Shown piece after piece: positions 9,565-17,227 of a stretch of DNA of 64,000 bases. The stretch is from Rivularia sp963920925. GTDB taxonomy: Bacteria; Cyanobacteriota; Cyanobacteriia; Cyanobacteriales; Nostocaceae. The DNA lies in the NCBI RefSeq assembly GCF_963920925.1, contig NZ_CAWUDI010000001.1, forward strand, positions 275,986 to 339,985. The letters run 5' to 3'. Numbering within the stretch: the stretch's first letter is position 1; every line of letters begins with the position of its first letter. A model generated the notes under the pieces. That model made no database searches and was not told where the DNA came from. It saw only the letters and a list, made by a program, of their open reading frames with translations. Both the position numbers and the translations under genes were made by a program.

Positions 9565-10913
9565 ATAATGACTGTTTAATTTGCGAAGATAATCATTCAT
9601 TAACTGAGCTAATCGAAAAATTTTATTTAGATATTATTAAGTTTAAACAAGAAAATTCTTATCTACCAAAAATTATTTTAAACCAATGTCAACCAGTGCG
9701 TTTTTTAGCAAGTTTTATCGCCGCTTGTAAAGCAAATTGTCCCGTCTTTTTATGTAATCCCGATTGGGGAAAACAAGAATGGCAGCAAGTATTTGATTTA
9801 GTCAAACCAGATATTATTTGGAGCATAGAAGACAGCCTTATTACCCATGCCCAATGCCCAATGCCCAATTCCCAATTCCCATACATCATGATTCCTACGG
9901 GTGGCTCGTCGGGTAAAATAAAATTCGCCGTTCATACTTGGGATACTTTGACGGCTTCGGTAAAAGGATTTCAAGAATATTTTGAAGTTGATAAAATTAA
10001 TTCTTGCTGTGTATTGCCGCTGTATCATGTTAGCGGTTTAATGCAGTTTATGCGCTGTTTGATAACTGGTGGCAAGTTAGTTATTTTACCTTTTAAAGAG
10101 CTTGAATTAGGTCAAAATAATATTCAAAATTTAATTAATAAAAATACTAATAACTTTGATTTTTTTATATCTTTAGTTCCCACTCAGTTAGAACGTTTAT
10201 TACAAAAACCTGATTTAACTCAATTGCTGAGTAAATTTGAAACTGTTCTTTTAGGAGGTGCCCCAGCTTGGGATGAATTATTACAAAAAGCCAGATTTCA
10301 TCATATTAGATTAGCTCCTACCTACGGAATGACAGAAACTGCTTCTCAAATTGCGACTATGAAACCCGAAGATTTCCTGATAGGTAGAAGTGGTTGCGGA
10401 AAAGTTCTTCCTCATGCAAAAATAGAAATTCGCGGCGAAAAAGGAGAGAATTTACAAAACGATCGAGTCGGAAGCATTAATATAAAAGCCGAATCGTTAG
10501 CTCTTGGCTATTATCCTCTTGATGGTGAAAGACAAACTTGTTTGCAAATAGATGATTTAGCTTTTTTAGACGAGCAAGGTTATTTGAATATTGTCGGAAG
10601 AAATAGCCACAAAATAATTACAGGTGGAGAAAACGTTTATCCCGCAGAAGTTGAAGCCGCAATTAGAGCAACCGGCATGGTGGCTGATGTTTGTGTAATT
10701 GGTGTAGGCGATCGACACTGGGGACAAATTGTAACGGCTATTTATGTAAACAAAATACATATTTCAAATCAAGAAATTCAAGCTTTACTTAAGGAAAGGA
10801 TAAGCAATTATAAAATTCCTAAAGTTTGGATTTGTGTTGGTTCGTTACCTCGTAATTCTCAAGGTAAAATTAATCGTCAGAAGCTTTATGAAATAGTTGG
10901 TGAATACGCATAA
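9537..10913 (+). CDS. menE: o-Succinylbenzoate-CoA ligase MenE, with a repeat-derived insertion
   Basis: An ANL-superfamily adenylating enzyme that activates o-succinylbenzoate as its CoA thioester. The 458-residue protein shows the phosphate-binding loop IMIPTGGSSGKIKF, the YGMTE motif (APTYGMTETASQ), the hinge/adenylate motif IVGRNSHKIITGGENVYPAEVE and the C-terminal lysine region PRNSQGKINR. It begins inside the menC 3' end (28-bp overlap). Immediately before the phosphate-binding loop the reading frame runs through five or six copies of a CCCAATG/CCCAATT heptamer (9844-9882), adding about 13 residues (THAQCPMPNSQFP). This in-frame low-complexity insertion would normally be found only between genes. 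Whether the enzyme tolerates it is unknown, but the rest of the frame is intact. It converges on the thioesterase gene, 17 bp apart. Confidence 0.9.
   Translation: MEEYFTYFVNNDCLICEDNHSLTELIEKFYLDIIKFKQENSYLPKIILNQCQPVRFLASFIAACKANCPVFLCNPDWGKQEWQQVFDLVKPDIIWSIEDSLITHAQCPMPNSQFPYIMIPTGGSSGKIKFAVHTWDTLTASVKGFQEYFEVDKINSCCVLPLYHVSGLMQFMRCLITGGKLVILPFKELELGQNNIQNLINKNTNNFDFFISLVPTQLERLLQKPDLTQLLSKFETVLLGGAPAWDELLQKARFHHIRLAPTYGMTETASQIATMKPEDFLIGRSGCGKVLPHAKIEIRGEKGENLQNDRVGSINIKAESLALGYYPLDGERQTCLQIDDLAFLDEQGYLNIVGRNSHKIITGGENVYPAEVEAAIRATGMVADVCVIGVGDRHWGQIVTAIYVNKIHISNQEIQALLKERISNYKIPKVWICVGSLPRNSQGKINRQKLYEIVGEYA
9844..9882. repeat. Heptameric STRR inside the menE coding region
   Basis: Direct repeats of CCCAATG and CCCAATT, the same family seen between genes at 11451-11540, lie in frame within menE at about residues 103-116. 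Confidence 0.9.
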
Positions 10914-10930
10914 TTTTCCGTAAAATCGTC

Positions 10931-11332
10931 CTAACGTAACCTTTCCAAACACTTGACTATTTCTGCTGACAATCCAATCTTTTTTCTACTTGCTACATCA
11001 ATACAAACATGACGAGTCATTGCTTTAGCTGCTAACTTATCACTAATATAAATTTGATAATCAATTTCAAACTGCTCGGCGCGAATTCTTAAAGGAGTTA
11101 AGCTCACAAATATTTTATCGCCGCAATACATTGGACGCATAAAATCAATATCAGCATGAATGATGGGAAAAGCAGTAGATGGATTTGTAAAAAATTGCTT
11201 GATATCAATTCCTAAAGATTCTAAAGCTGCTTCATAAGCTTCATGACATATAGCTAAAACATTCGCAAAGTAAACTACACCAGCAGCATCGGTATCTTGA
11301 AAGCGAATCGTGCGATTGTATGTGAAAGACAT
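10931..11332 (-). CDS. 1,4-dihydroxy-2-naphthoyl-CoA thioesterase (hotdog fold)
   Basis: A 133-residue 4HBT-type hotdog thioesterase. The signature FQDTDAAGVVYFANV near the N-terminus carries the conserved catalytic Asp of the YbgC/4HBT class, and residue spacing and length match the cyanobacterial slr0204 group, which hydrolyses DHNA-CoA to free DHNA before phytylation by MenA. Its position, convergent with menE and 17 bp from it, supports that assignment. It could still be a more general acyl-CoA thioesterase. The ATG at 11332 is followed upstream by a (GGTTAAA)4 repeat. Confidence 0.88.
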   Translation of the reverse strand: MSFTYNRTIRFQDTDAAGVVYFANVLAICHEAYEAALESLGIDIKQFFTNPSTAFPIIHADIDFMRPMYCGDKIFVSLTPLRIRAEQFEIDYQIYISDKLAAKAMTRHVCIDVASRKKIGLSAEIVKCLERLR

Positions 11333-11339
11333 TGAGAGA

Positions 11340-11369
11340 GGTTAAAGGTTAAAGGTTAAAGGTTAAAGG
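11340..11369. repeat. STRR (GGTTAAA)4
   Basis: Four tandem copies of the heptamer GGTTAAA begin 8 bp upstream of the thioesterase start codon. Confidence 0.85.
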
Positions 11370-11450
11370 TGAGGAGTTATAAGTTACGTGTCACAAAAAT
11401 AATAGTAGTGGGAGCATCTTGCTCCCTTTTTGTTTCATATGCCTAATATC

Positions 11451-11540
11451 CCATGTCCAATTCCCAATTCCCAATTCTCAATTCCCAATCCCCAATGCCC
11501 AATTCCCAATCCCCAATCCCCAATGCCCTATGCCCAATTA
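11451..11540. repeat. Long STRR of CCCAATT/CCCAATG/CCCAATC heptamers
   Basis: About twelve degenerate heptamers. The array runs into the 3' end of the HopA1-family gene and supplies its last codons (Asn-Trp-Ala) and its TAG stop. Confidence 0.88.
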
Positions 11541-12619
11541 TAAATATCTTCGGAGTTGGGATTAAGATAAGGATGCTCTAAATCAATTGACATAAGAGCA
11601 AAGTGCTGACAAATAATATTTAATTTTTCTTCTGGTGAATCGATGTCTTTTTCCCAAGCTTCAAATAAAGCATTTGCAATAATTTGACAGCGATTTACAC
11701 CGAAGCTCTGCTTGTTAAGGGGTTTTTCTAAAGGTTGTTCGGCTAAACTCAATCCTGGTGCTAAATATTTGGCGAATAATGGTGTTTCTGGCTTAAAATA
11801 AGCTTGATGCTCTGCGTAAATATCTCTAAGCAATTCTTGGATAGCGGGATAATCTTGACGTTGAAAATTAAGTATCCCCGAATCATAGCGATCGCAACCT
11901 AATGGATGATGGGGAACTTGAAAGTTGAAGGGTATTTCAACGGCGTTTAATTTAAGAGTCAGACTACTCATTAAAGCAATAGCACCTTGGGGATTTAAGT
12001 TGAAAAATATACTTACAACTTCTAATTCACTCCAGGCATTTTGCAAATCGTCTTGTTGCTGTTTACCTGAGTTACTCATTGCTAAATAGAAGCCGTTATT
12101 TAAACGATTTTTTGGTAGTCGAATATCAATTAAGTCATCAACTCTACTATATAATGCGTCTGGTTCTAAATAACTCTCTTCAACGTGTAATGTTAAACCA
12201 TCTTTAGTTACAGCTAAACTTCCATCGGGTTCTTGTCGTAACACCCGCCAGCCAGAATCTAAGTAGCCCGTACCGTGATTGTGTTGGTGTAATTGATTGT
12301 AAAACTGCCAATCGATTTCAAATACACAATTGTTCTCTAAATCTTGATGTAATAAAAGATTAGGATTAGTGGTATTTGCTGCTAAAACACTTTGTAACGA
12401 GTTGTTGTAATAAATACCATATAGGAAGTTTCGCAGCAGTAAAGTAAGATATTTGTCTTGTAATGCTGTAGAACTTTTTTCAAGTGTTTCTACCATCAAG
12501 GCAGGCAAACTAAAAGGTTGATAGTCCAGATGATAAATGGAAAATCTAGATTCTATTTCAATCTGAGTGGCAATTTTTAAGAAAGTCTTTGATAGAGATG
12601 TTTTAGAAGAAGCTATCAT
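11528..12619 (-). CDS. HopA1-family protein, candidate RiPP phospho-residue lyase
   Basis: A 363-residue protein of the T3SS effector HopA1-like family widespread in cyanobacteria. The recognisable core runs from YLDSGWRVLRQEPDGSLAV through LTLHVEESYL and LPKNRLNNGFYLAMSNSG to the C-terminal HPYLNP segment. There is no signal peptide or membrane segment. Established knowledge: HopA1-like proteins (LxmY in lexapeptide, TvaD-type in thioamitide clusters) pair with an APH-like kinase to dehydrate Ser/Thr in class V lanthipeptides and thioamitides, the kinase phosphorylating and the HopA1 protein eliminating. Here the next upstream gene on the same strand is exactly such a kinase, 136 bp away. 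Assignment as a lyase is therefore inference from pairing. The last codons and stop come from a heptamer repeat array, so the extreme C-terminus is probably not conserved. Confidence 0.75.
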   Translation of the reverse strand: MIASSKTSLSKTFLKIATQIEIESRFSIYHLDYQPFSLPALMVETLEKSSTALQDKYLTLLLRNFLYGIYYNNSLQSVLAANTTNPNLLLHQDLENNCVFEIDWQFYNQLHQHNHGTGYLDSGWRVLRQEPDGSLAVTKDGLTLHVEESYLEPDALYSRVDDLIDIRLPKNRLNNGFYLAMSNSGKQQQDDLQNAWSELEVVSIFFNLNPQGAIALMSSLTLKLNAVEIPFNFQVPHHPLGCDRYDSGILNFQRQDYPAIQELLRDIYAEHQAYFKPETPLFAKYLAPGLSLAEQPLEKPLNKQSFGVNRCQIIANALFEAWEKDIDSPEEKLNIICQHFALMSIDLEHPYLNPNSEDIYNWA

Positions 12620-12688
12620 GGTGATTTTATCGAAATTTATGAATTATAAGTTATGAAAAATAAATGCAACCCTTGATAGAAAAGAAAA

Positions 12689-12724
12689 GTTAACAGCAAC
12701 CATTTATGACTGGTTACTGTTAAC
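12689..12724 (-). terminator. Intercistronic hairpin, possible attenuator
   Basis: Arms GTTAACAGCAACCA (12689-12702) and TGGTTACTGTTAAC (12711-12724) pair over 14 bp with one mismatch around an 8-nt loop. Read on the minus strand the hairpin is followed by TTTTCTTTTC. It lies between the kinase stop and the HopA1 start and could act as a partial terminator reducing lyase expression; the AT-rich stem makes that uncertain. Confidence 0.5.
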
Positions 12725-12755
12725 TGTTTACTAGTAAATGCTAACTACGAACTGA

Positions 12756-13997
12756 CTAACACCCACGCAAGCGGGTTTTTTCGTAGAAAAGGGGAATTAA
12801 ATTATTTTCCCTTTCAGCCACAGGTATTTTGGCAGTTTTTACAAATGGTTTGAGAATTTGTAATTCTGATTTACCAAAAACGTCTATTACATATTCGGGA
12901 GTTCTAGTTAAGATATTTTTGGCGAATTCTAGAGCAATCAAACTAGTATGATGCAAGTTTTGCTGACTATTAATCTTGTTATGGATTTGATTGATTAATG
13001 CTAAACCGGCAAACTTGATAATCGACTGGATGAAATCTTTACGGTACTCTAAAATCATTGGGAAAGCTTTAAGATAAGCTTCAGTTAAAGCCAACATTGA
13101 AGGCTGAAGAATCTCCAGCGGAATAGCCGCTAATTCCAAAGACTCTTCTAATTCCAAAGTGGAATCTACAACTAAACTTTCTAACCAAATTTTCAAGTAA
13201 CCAGCCAGCAAAGTTCCCAAATCGTAAGCGGGATCTCCCCAACCACAAGCTTCCCAGTCAATCATCTTGACTTGTGCGTTATCCAAATTGGAACTGCGAG
13301 AATGTACTAAAATGTTCTCTAGTTTCAAATCGTTGTGAGTCAAACAACAAGGATTATACGCAGAAGCTAAATCCGCGATCGCAGATTCTAAAAAGTCGTG
13401 GCTTTGATAGTGAGAATAAAACGAAAGTCCCGCACTGCTAACTTTGCCAAAAATAGAGGGATCGAGAAAATCTACCCCCTGTGCCGGATTAAAATACTGA
13501 TAGCGAATCTGCCCAGCTGGAGCAGTAGCCATAAAATCGCGGCACTTTTGGCGTTTAAAAGTTGCACGGTGTAATGTTGCTAAAGTATTGCCAATACAAC
13601 TTGCTAATTCTGGCGGAAAATATAGGTTATGCCTGTAATAGCTTTCCAAACCTTGGTATTCCCAAAGGTAATTACGCACGAGGATTGAGTTTTCCTCATC
13701 GTAATGTACTACTAGTGGAGATAACGCTTTTATATTGCCGAGAACAGGAAAAGATTCAAGCAACTGGTGAAACAGCCATTCATTAAAGAATTCATGGGGG
13801 ATACCGTTGAATTCTTGGGCTAGTTCTTGTTTTACCAAAAGCTTGCGATCGCCACTCTTAGTAACCAGTATATTAAAATTCTTGCGGCTACTACTGTGTG
13901 GCAAATCTGCATCGGCGGTTGCGCCATCTTCTAAGCTACTCAGACCCGCTTCTTGCAGATACTGGATAACGTTTTGAGAAGACAGTGAAAGTTTCAT
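12756..13997 (-). CDS. APH-fold kinase paired with HopA1, candidate RiPP Ser/Thr kinase
   Basis: A 413-residue protein with the aminoglycoside-phosphotransferase/choline-kinase fold. Visible elements are a probable ATP-binding lysine in RKLLVKQE (about residue 56), the Brenner motif HNDLKLEN (His221, Asp223, Asn228) and the metal-binding IDWE motif (Asp247), followed by GDPAYDLGTLLAGYL. The family includes antibiotic and small-molecule kinases. However, the directly downstream HopA1-family gene on the same strand points to the two-protein dehydratase of class V lanthipeptide/thioamitide type, where this fold (LxmK, TvaC) phosphorylates peptide Ser/Thr. That role is inference. No LanC-like cyclase, protease, ABC exporter or Cys/Ser/Thr-rich precursor ORF is adjacent. 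The 800 bp upstream hold no convincing gene. The start is the ATG at 13997. Confidence 0.75.
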   Translation of the reverse strand: MKLSLSSQNVIQYLQEAGLSSLEDGATADADLPHSSSRKNFNILVTKSGDRKLLVKQELAQEFNGIPHEFFNEWLFHQLLESFPVLGNIKALSPLVVHYDEENSILVRNYLWEYQGLESYYRHNLYFPPELASCIGNTLATLHRATFKRQKCRDFMATAPAGQIRYQYFNPAQGVDFLDPSIFGKVSSAGLSFYSHYQSHDFLESAIADLASAYNPCCLTHNDLKLENILVHSRSSNLDNAQVKMIDWEACGWGDPAYDLGTLLAGYLKIWLESLVVDSTLELEESLELAAIPLEILQPSMLALTEAYLKAFPMILEYRKDFIQSIIKFAGLALINQIHNKINSQQNLHHTSLIALEFAKNILTRTPEYVIDVFGKSELQILKPFVKTAKIPVAERENNLIPLFYEKTRLRGC

Positions 13998-14800
13998 TTA
14001 TTGGTTACTTCCTTAGATTCCTTTAAAATTAGCTTTGTTTGGTTTTGGCTTTAATTGTGGCAGCATTCCCCAGCGAAGCCCTTTTTTTAGGGAATCTTAA
14101 AAAAACGATGACTACGCTTTATTAATATCGAATTCCCCTGACAAATACCTGCCAAATTGCCAAATTTATCTTTACCGTCGCTTTAAATTTCACTTTTGAA
14201 GCATAGTGAAATCTTTAATATTATTTTAATTTTTACTTACGCGAATATAGAAATTTGTGCTTTAACCTTTTAATGCCTGTTCTATCCTCGCGATTACGTT
14301 TTTGAACAGCCGTGCCATTAACAAACATTAATATAATTATTGAATACAACAGCTAACACTTTAGGAGTACAAGAAATTTTGCATAGTTTCCGGAAGAATA
14401 TAAATATTTTTCTTTGTGCGTAGGCTAATAATTTTTTGCCCAACTATTAACAATCCTCTATAACCTAAATTCTACGCAAAATCATCAAATTTCGACCATT
14501 ACCAATAGCGGAATAGTTGCATCTTATTTTCATATTGTTACATTACTATACATTTACCCCACGACGAAAAGCTAGATAAGTTGTACTTTTATTGCTATAG
14601 AAAAAATTTATTACAACTAAATCAAAACTTCATCAAAAATCCTTTAGGGCGATGTTCTCACCAATAAAAACCATTTAAAAAATCTCGATACCTATAATTA
14701 TTTGCAATAACGAATTAATTAGCAATAGGGAGAGAAAGTAGAGCGGAAGAAATTATGATTAGCAACTAACTCTTAACTCTTAACTCTTAACTTCTAACTT
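13998..14800. other. Long intergenic region upstream of the kinase/HopA1 pair
   Basis: About 800 bp, AT-rich. I examined ATG-initiated small frames on both strands. The longest on the minus strand is about 31 codons (start near 14327) and has no Cys and few Ser/Thr; a 17-codon frame starts at 14066 (MLPQLKPKPNKANFKGI). None resembles a RiPP precursor. The right end carries a (TAACTCT)n heptamer array at about 14765-14800. Confidence 0.5.
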
Positions 14801-15143
14801 CTACTTCCCCACTCCTAACTCCTCGTCAAATTTAGGTTGCCATTGAAACTGAGTTAGATTGATTTTCCCTTTCGAGTTAAACTCAATTCCTTCTTGCTCT
14901 AACAAATGCTTTTGCTTCCTATCTCCTCCTTCACGCAAGTTTGAATAGCAAATTTCACCCTTAGCATTAATGATTCGATGCCCTCGTAATATCATTAGAA
15001 GCTGTATCTACCTGAAACATTGCGTATCCAACTAAACGCGCTTTACCATAAATTCCTGCTAAATCCGCGATTTGTCCGTAGGTAGCAACTTTACCACAGG
15101 GAATTTGGCGAACAGTTTTATAAATCAGATCGTATTTAGACAT
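14801..15143 (-). pseudogene. Alkyltransferase-like (MGMT/ATL family) gene with a +1 frameshift
   Basis: From the ATG at 15143 the frame encodes MSKYDLIYKTVRQIPCGKVA, then TYGQIADLAGI and GYAMFQVDTASNDI, the DNA-binding domain of the O6-methylguanine methyltransferase/ATL family. It then runs out of frame. The continuation (GHRIINAKGEICYSNLREGG, EQEGIEFNSKGKINL) is found one base shifted, down to the TAG at 14801. The span is 343 bp, one base more than a multiple of three, consistent with a single-base insertion near 14990. At that point the usual P-(C/W)-H-R motif reads only as GHR, so the site itself has been altered. ATL proteins flag alkylated guanines for nucleotide excision repair. The last residues come from a heptamer repeat. 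A sequencing error would account for the frame but not for the missing P-W. Confidence 0.85.
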
Positions 15144-15193
15144 TTTTAAGGAATTATTAAATAGTATTGCGCGATATTGATTTTAATAGGTTT

Positions 15194-15268
15194 GTAGTAG
15201 CGCTATGCCCTCCGGGCACGCTCCGCTAACAGCGCCTCCGGAATCCGGAGGCGCTAAAGCGCTACTAC
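15194..15268. repeat. Palindromic repeat, GTAGTAGCGC family (copy 1)
   Basis: Outer arms GTAGTAGCGCT and AGCGCTACTAC enclose an inner palindrome GCGCCTCCGG-AATCCGGAGGCGC, with extra sequence inserted in the left arm. Related copies lie at 31263, 36015 and 63945. Confidence 0.9.
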
Positions 15269-15275
15269 GAACTAA

Positions 15276-15593
15276 TTAAGCACTAAAAACTAATTGAGAA
15301 AACATCGCTATTAATGCTGCCAGACCTAAAAAAACCATTAATCCAGCTGGCATAAATTTACGTGTTTTGCCGAGTCTAACTGCAAAAACAACTACCAAAA
15401 TACTCGTAAGAATAAGCGATATAGTTAGACCCCAAGTTTGTCCCTGTAATTGCAGGTAAGCAGCAACCAGTAGCAATAAACCGCTGACTGTTCCACTTAT
15501 CAAAGAAACCTTGCTGCCTGCACTTTTGTAACCGATGATGCCACCGATAATTGATAAAATACCGTATAAACTAGCGGCTATAATACTTTGCAT
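15276..15593 (-). CDS. TMEM14-family small membrane protein
   Basis: A 105-residue protein consisting almost entirely of four hydrophobic helices with glycine-rich turns (GGIIGYKSAGSKVSLISG; GKTRKFMPAGLMVFLG). This is the hallmark of the TMEM14/FAX family, which in plants includes the plastid fatty-acid exporter FAX1; the cyanobacterial members have no settled function. The KTRKFMPAG stretch is the most conserved part. It sits between the ATL remnant and the DUF815 ATPase and is divergent from the latter. The substrate is unknown. Confidence 0.85.
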   Translation of the reverse strand: MQSIIAASLYGILSIIGGIIGYKSAGSKVSLISGTVSGLLLLVAAYLQLQGQTWGLTISLILTSILVVVFAVRLGKTRKFMPAGLMVFLGLAALIAMFSQLVFSA

Positions 15594-15746
15594 TGTTAAA
15601 ACCTGTGTAGATTTGCAGTTATTGTCCTCGGCGTAGAAGGAAAATTAACAACAGCCATTCATTTCCATGAGGCAGTTGCTCGAAGTTGTCTTCCCTACTC
15701 CCCCGTTCCCTATTCCCTATTCCCTATTGCCTACTCCTTTTAATAA

Positions 15747-17060
15747 ATGAATAATCAAGCGATCGAATCGGTTCAATTTCTCCAGCGTCAAGCAGCTTCT
15801 CTTTTACTTTACCAGTCTGTGTTTGAAGGGGAAGTAGGTAAAGCTTTTCTTAACTTATTGCAGGCTATACGCTACCCTAATGCTGAAGCACGAGATTGTC
15901 TTCAGGCTTACGGCGATTTTTTTAAAATTTTGGCTACTAAAAATCAAAACTGGGAAGAATATCTGATTTCTCAAATCTTGACTTCAGAAAATCCTTTTAG
16001 CGATCGCTCTCGATTAGAAAATTTACCGACTGCTTTAATTTCAGCAGCTAAACACGATTTACGGGCTTTGCAGAGCTTTCATGAATGCAGCGTTGCAACT
16101 CTTGGTGAATGGGTGCAGTCTGTTGCCCATCTACCCATTTTGCCAGTAGTATGGTATACAGAACAGCAAAAAATAGAAATCAACGAACAATTACCGCTGA
16201 TAGAAAAATTACGAACTTTGTCAGATTGGACTGATGCCGTGGAAGATTTGACAGCGTTTTATCGGCAATATGGTACGGGGATCTTCGCAGAATATAAAGC
16301 TTTCCGCTGGCAGCAGGGAGAATTAGAAGGTATACGCTATCCTGACAAAGTAAAGTTGAGCGAACTGGTGGCTTATGAATCTCCTAAGCAAACTTTAATT
16401 AAAAATACCGAAATTTTGTTGTCAGGACAACTGGCATTAAACGTTTTACTCTACGGTAGTCGTGGTAGCGGTAAATCTTCTTTAGTCAAAGCTTTATTAA
16501 ATGAATACGCACACCGCAATTTAAGATTGATAGAAGTTGCAAAGTCTGAATTGAAATATTTACCACAAATAGTTGAATATCTGCGGAATAAGCCACAAAA
16601 ATTTATCATATTTGTTGATGACCTTTCCTTCGAGGAAGATGACGATGCTTTCAAAGCTCTTAAAGTTGTCTTAGAAGGAACTATTACCGCAAGACCGACA
16701 AATGTTGTAGTCTACGCAACTTCTAACCGTCGTCATTTGATTCGAGAATTTTTTGCAGATAGACCATTACCCAAAGATGCCGACGAAGTTAACTCTTGGG
16801 ATACCCTACAGGAAAAACTTTCATTTAGCGATCGCTTTGGTTTAACTCTGACTTTTGAACCCGCTTCTCAAAAGGCTTATTTACAAATTGTCCGACATTT
16901 GGTTAAATTAACTAACATTGAAATTAGTACAGAAGAACTAAATAATCGGGCATTGCAATGGGCAACTCGTCATAACGGACGTTCCGGAAGAACTGCACGA
17001 CAATTTGTAGATTTTTTGAGAGCAGAAAACACAATTGCTCAAAACGAAACAGAAGAATAG
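15747..17060 (+). CDS. DUF815-family AAA ATPase
   Basis: A 437-residue protein. The N-terminal half (1-210) is helical and unclassified. The C-terminal half is a DUF815 ATPase with the P-loop LLYGSRGSGKSS near residue 235, Walker B FIIFVDDLSFEEDD near 290, a sensor-like VVVYATSNRRHLIREFF near 325 and arginine-rich HNGRSGRTARQF near the C-terminus. DUF815 proteins are common in bacteria and of unproven function. The gene lies 167 bp upstream of the TerB-C coiled-coil gene on the same strand and could share regulation with it, although the gap holds an AT-rich tandem (AAATAAATAT) repeat just after the stop. The start is the ATG at 15747. Confidence 0.85.
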   Translation: MNNQAIESVQFLQRQAASLLLYQSVFEGEVGKAFLNLLQAIRYPNAEARDCLQAYGDFFKILATKNQNWEEYLISQILTSENPFSDRSRLENLPTALISAAKHDLRALQSFHECSVATLGEWVQSVAHLPILPVVWYTEQQKIEINEQLPLIEKLRTLSDWTDAVEDLTAFYRQYGTGIFAEYKAFRWQQGELEGIRYPDKVKLSELVAYESPKQTLIKNTEILLSGQLALNVLLYGSRGSGKSSLVKALLNEYAHRNLRLIEVAKSELKYLPQIVEYLRNKPQKFIIFVDDLSFEEDDDAFKALKVVLEGTITARPTNVVVYATSNRRHLIREFFADRPLPKDADEVNSWDTLQEKLSFSDRFGLTLTFEPASQKAYLQIVRHLVKLTNIEISTEELNNRALQWATRHNGRSGRTARQFVDFLRAENTIAQNETEE

Positions 17061-17227
17061 AAATAAATATAAATAAATATAAATAAATATTATCTTTAAG
17101 TAGATATATTGACTTATTAGTTATTCTTTTATACTCATATTTAAGTCGATAAGTAAAATAATTGCATCGAGGTGTTAAAAAATCTATGTGAGGTTTGATA
17201 CACATAACATATTTTGATAAATGAACT

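Noticed and set aside
11441..11542. Plus-strand frame rich in Pro/Asn/Gln beginning MPNIPCPIPN
   Set aside because: It is only the translation of the CCCAATT heptamer array.
13998..14800. Possible RiPP precursor peptides upstream of the kinase/HopA1 pair
   Set aside because: ATG-initiated frames are 31 codons or fewer, and none has a Cys/Ser/Thr-rich core after a leader; short frames starting with GTG or TTG were not exhaustively examined.
15747..17060. DUF815 ATPase as a transposition or restriction protein
   Set aside because: No transposase, end repeats or restriction partner nearby; only the DUF815 assignment is supported.
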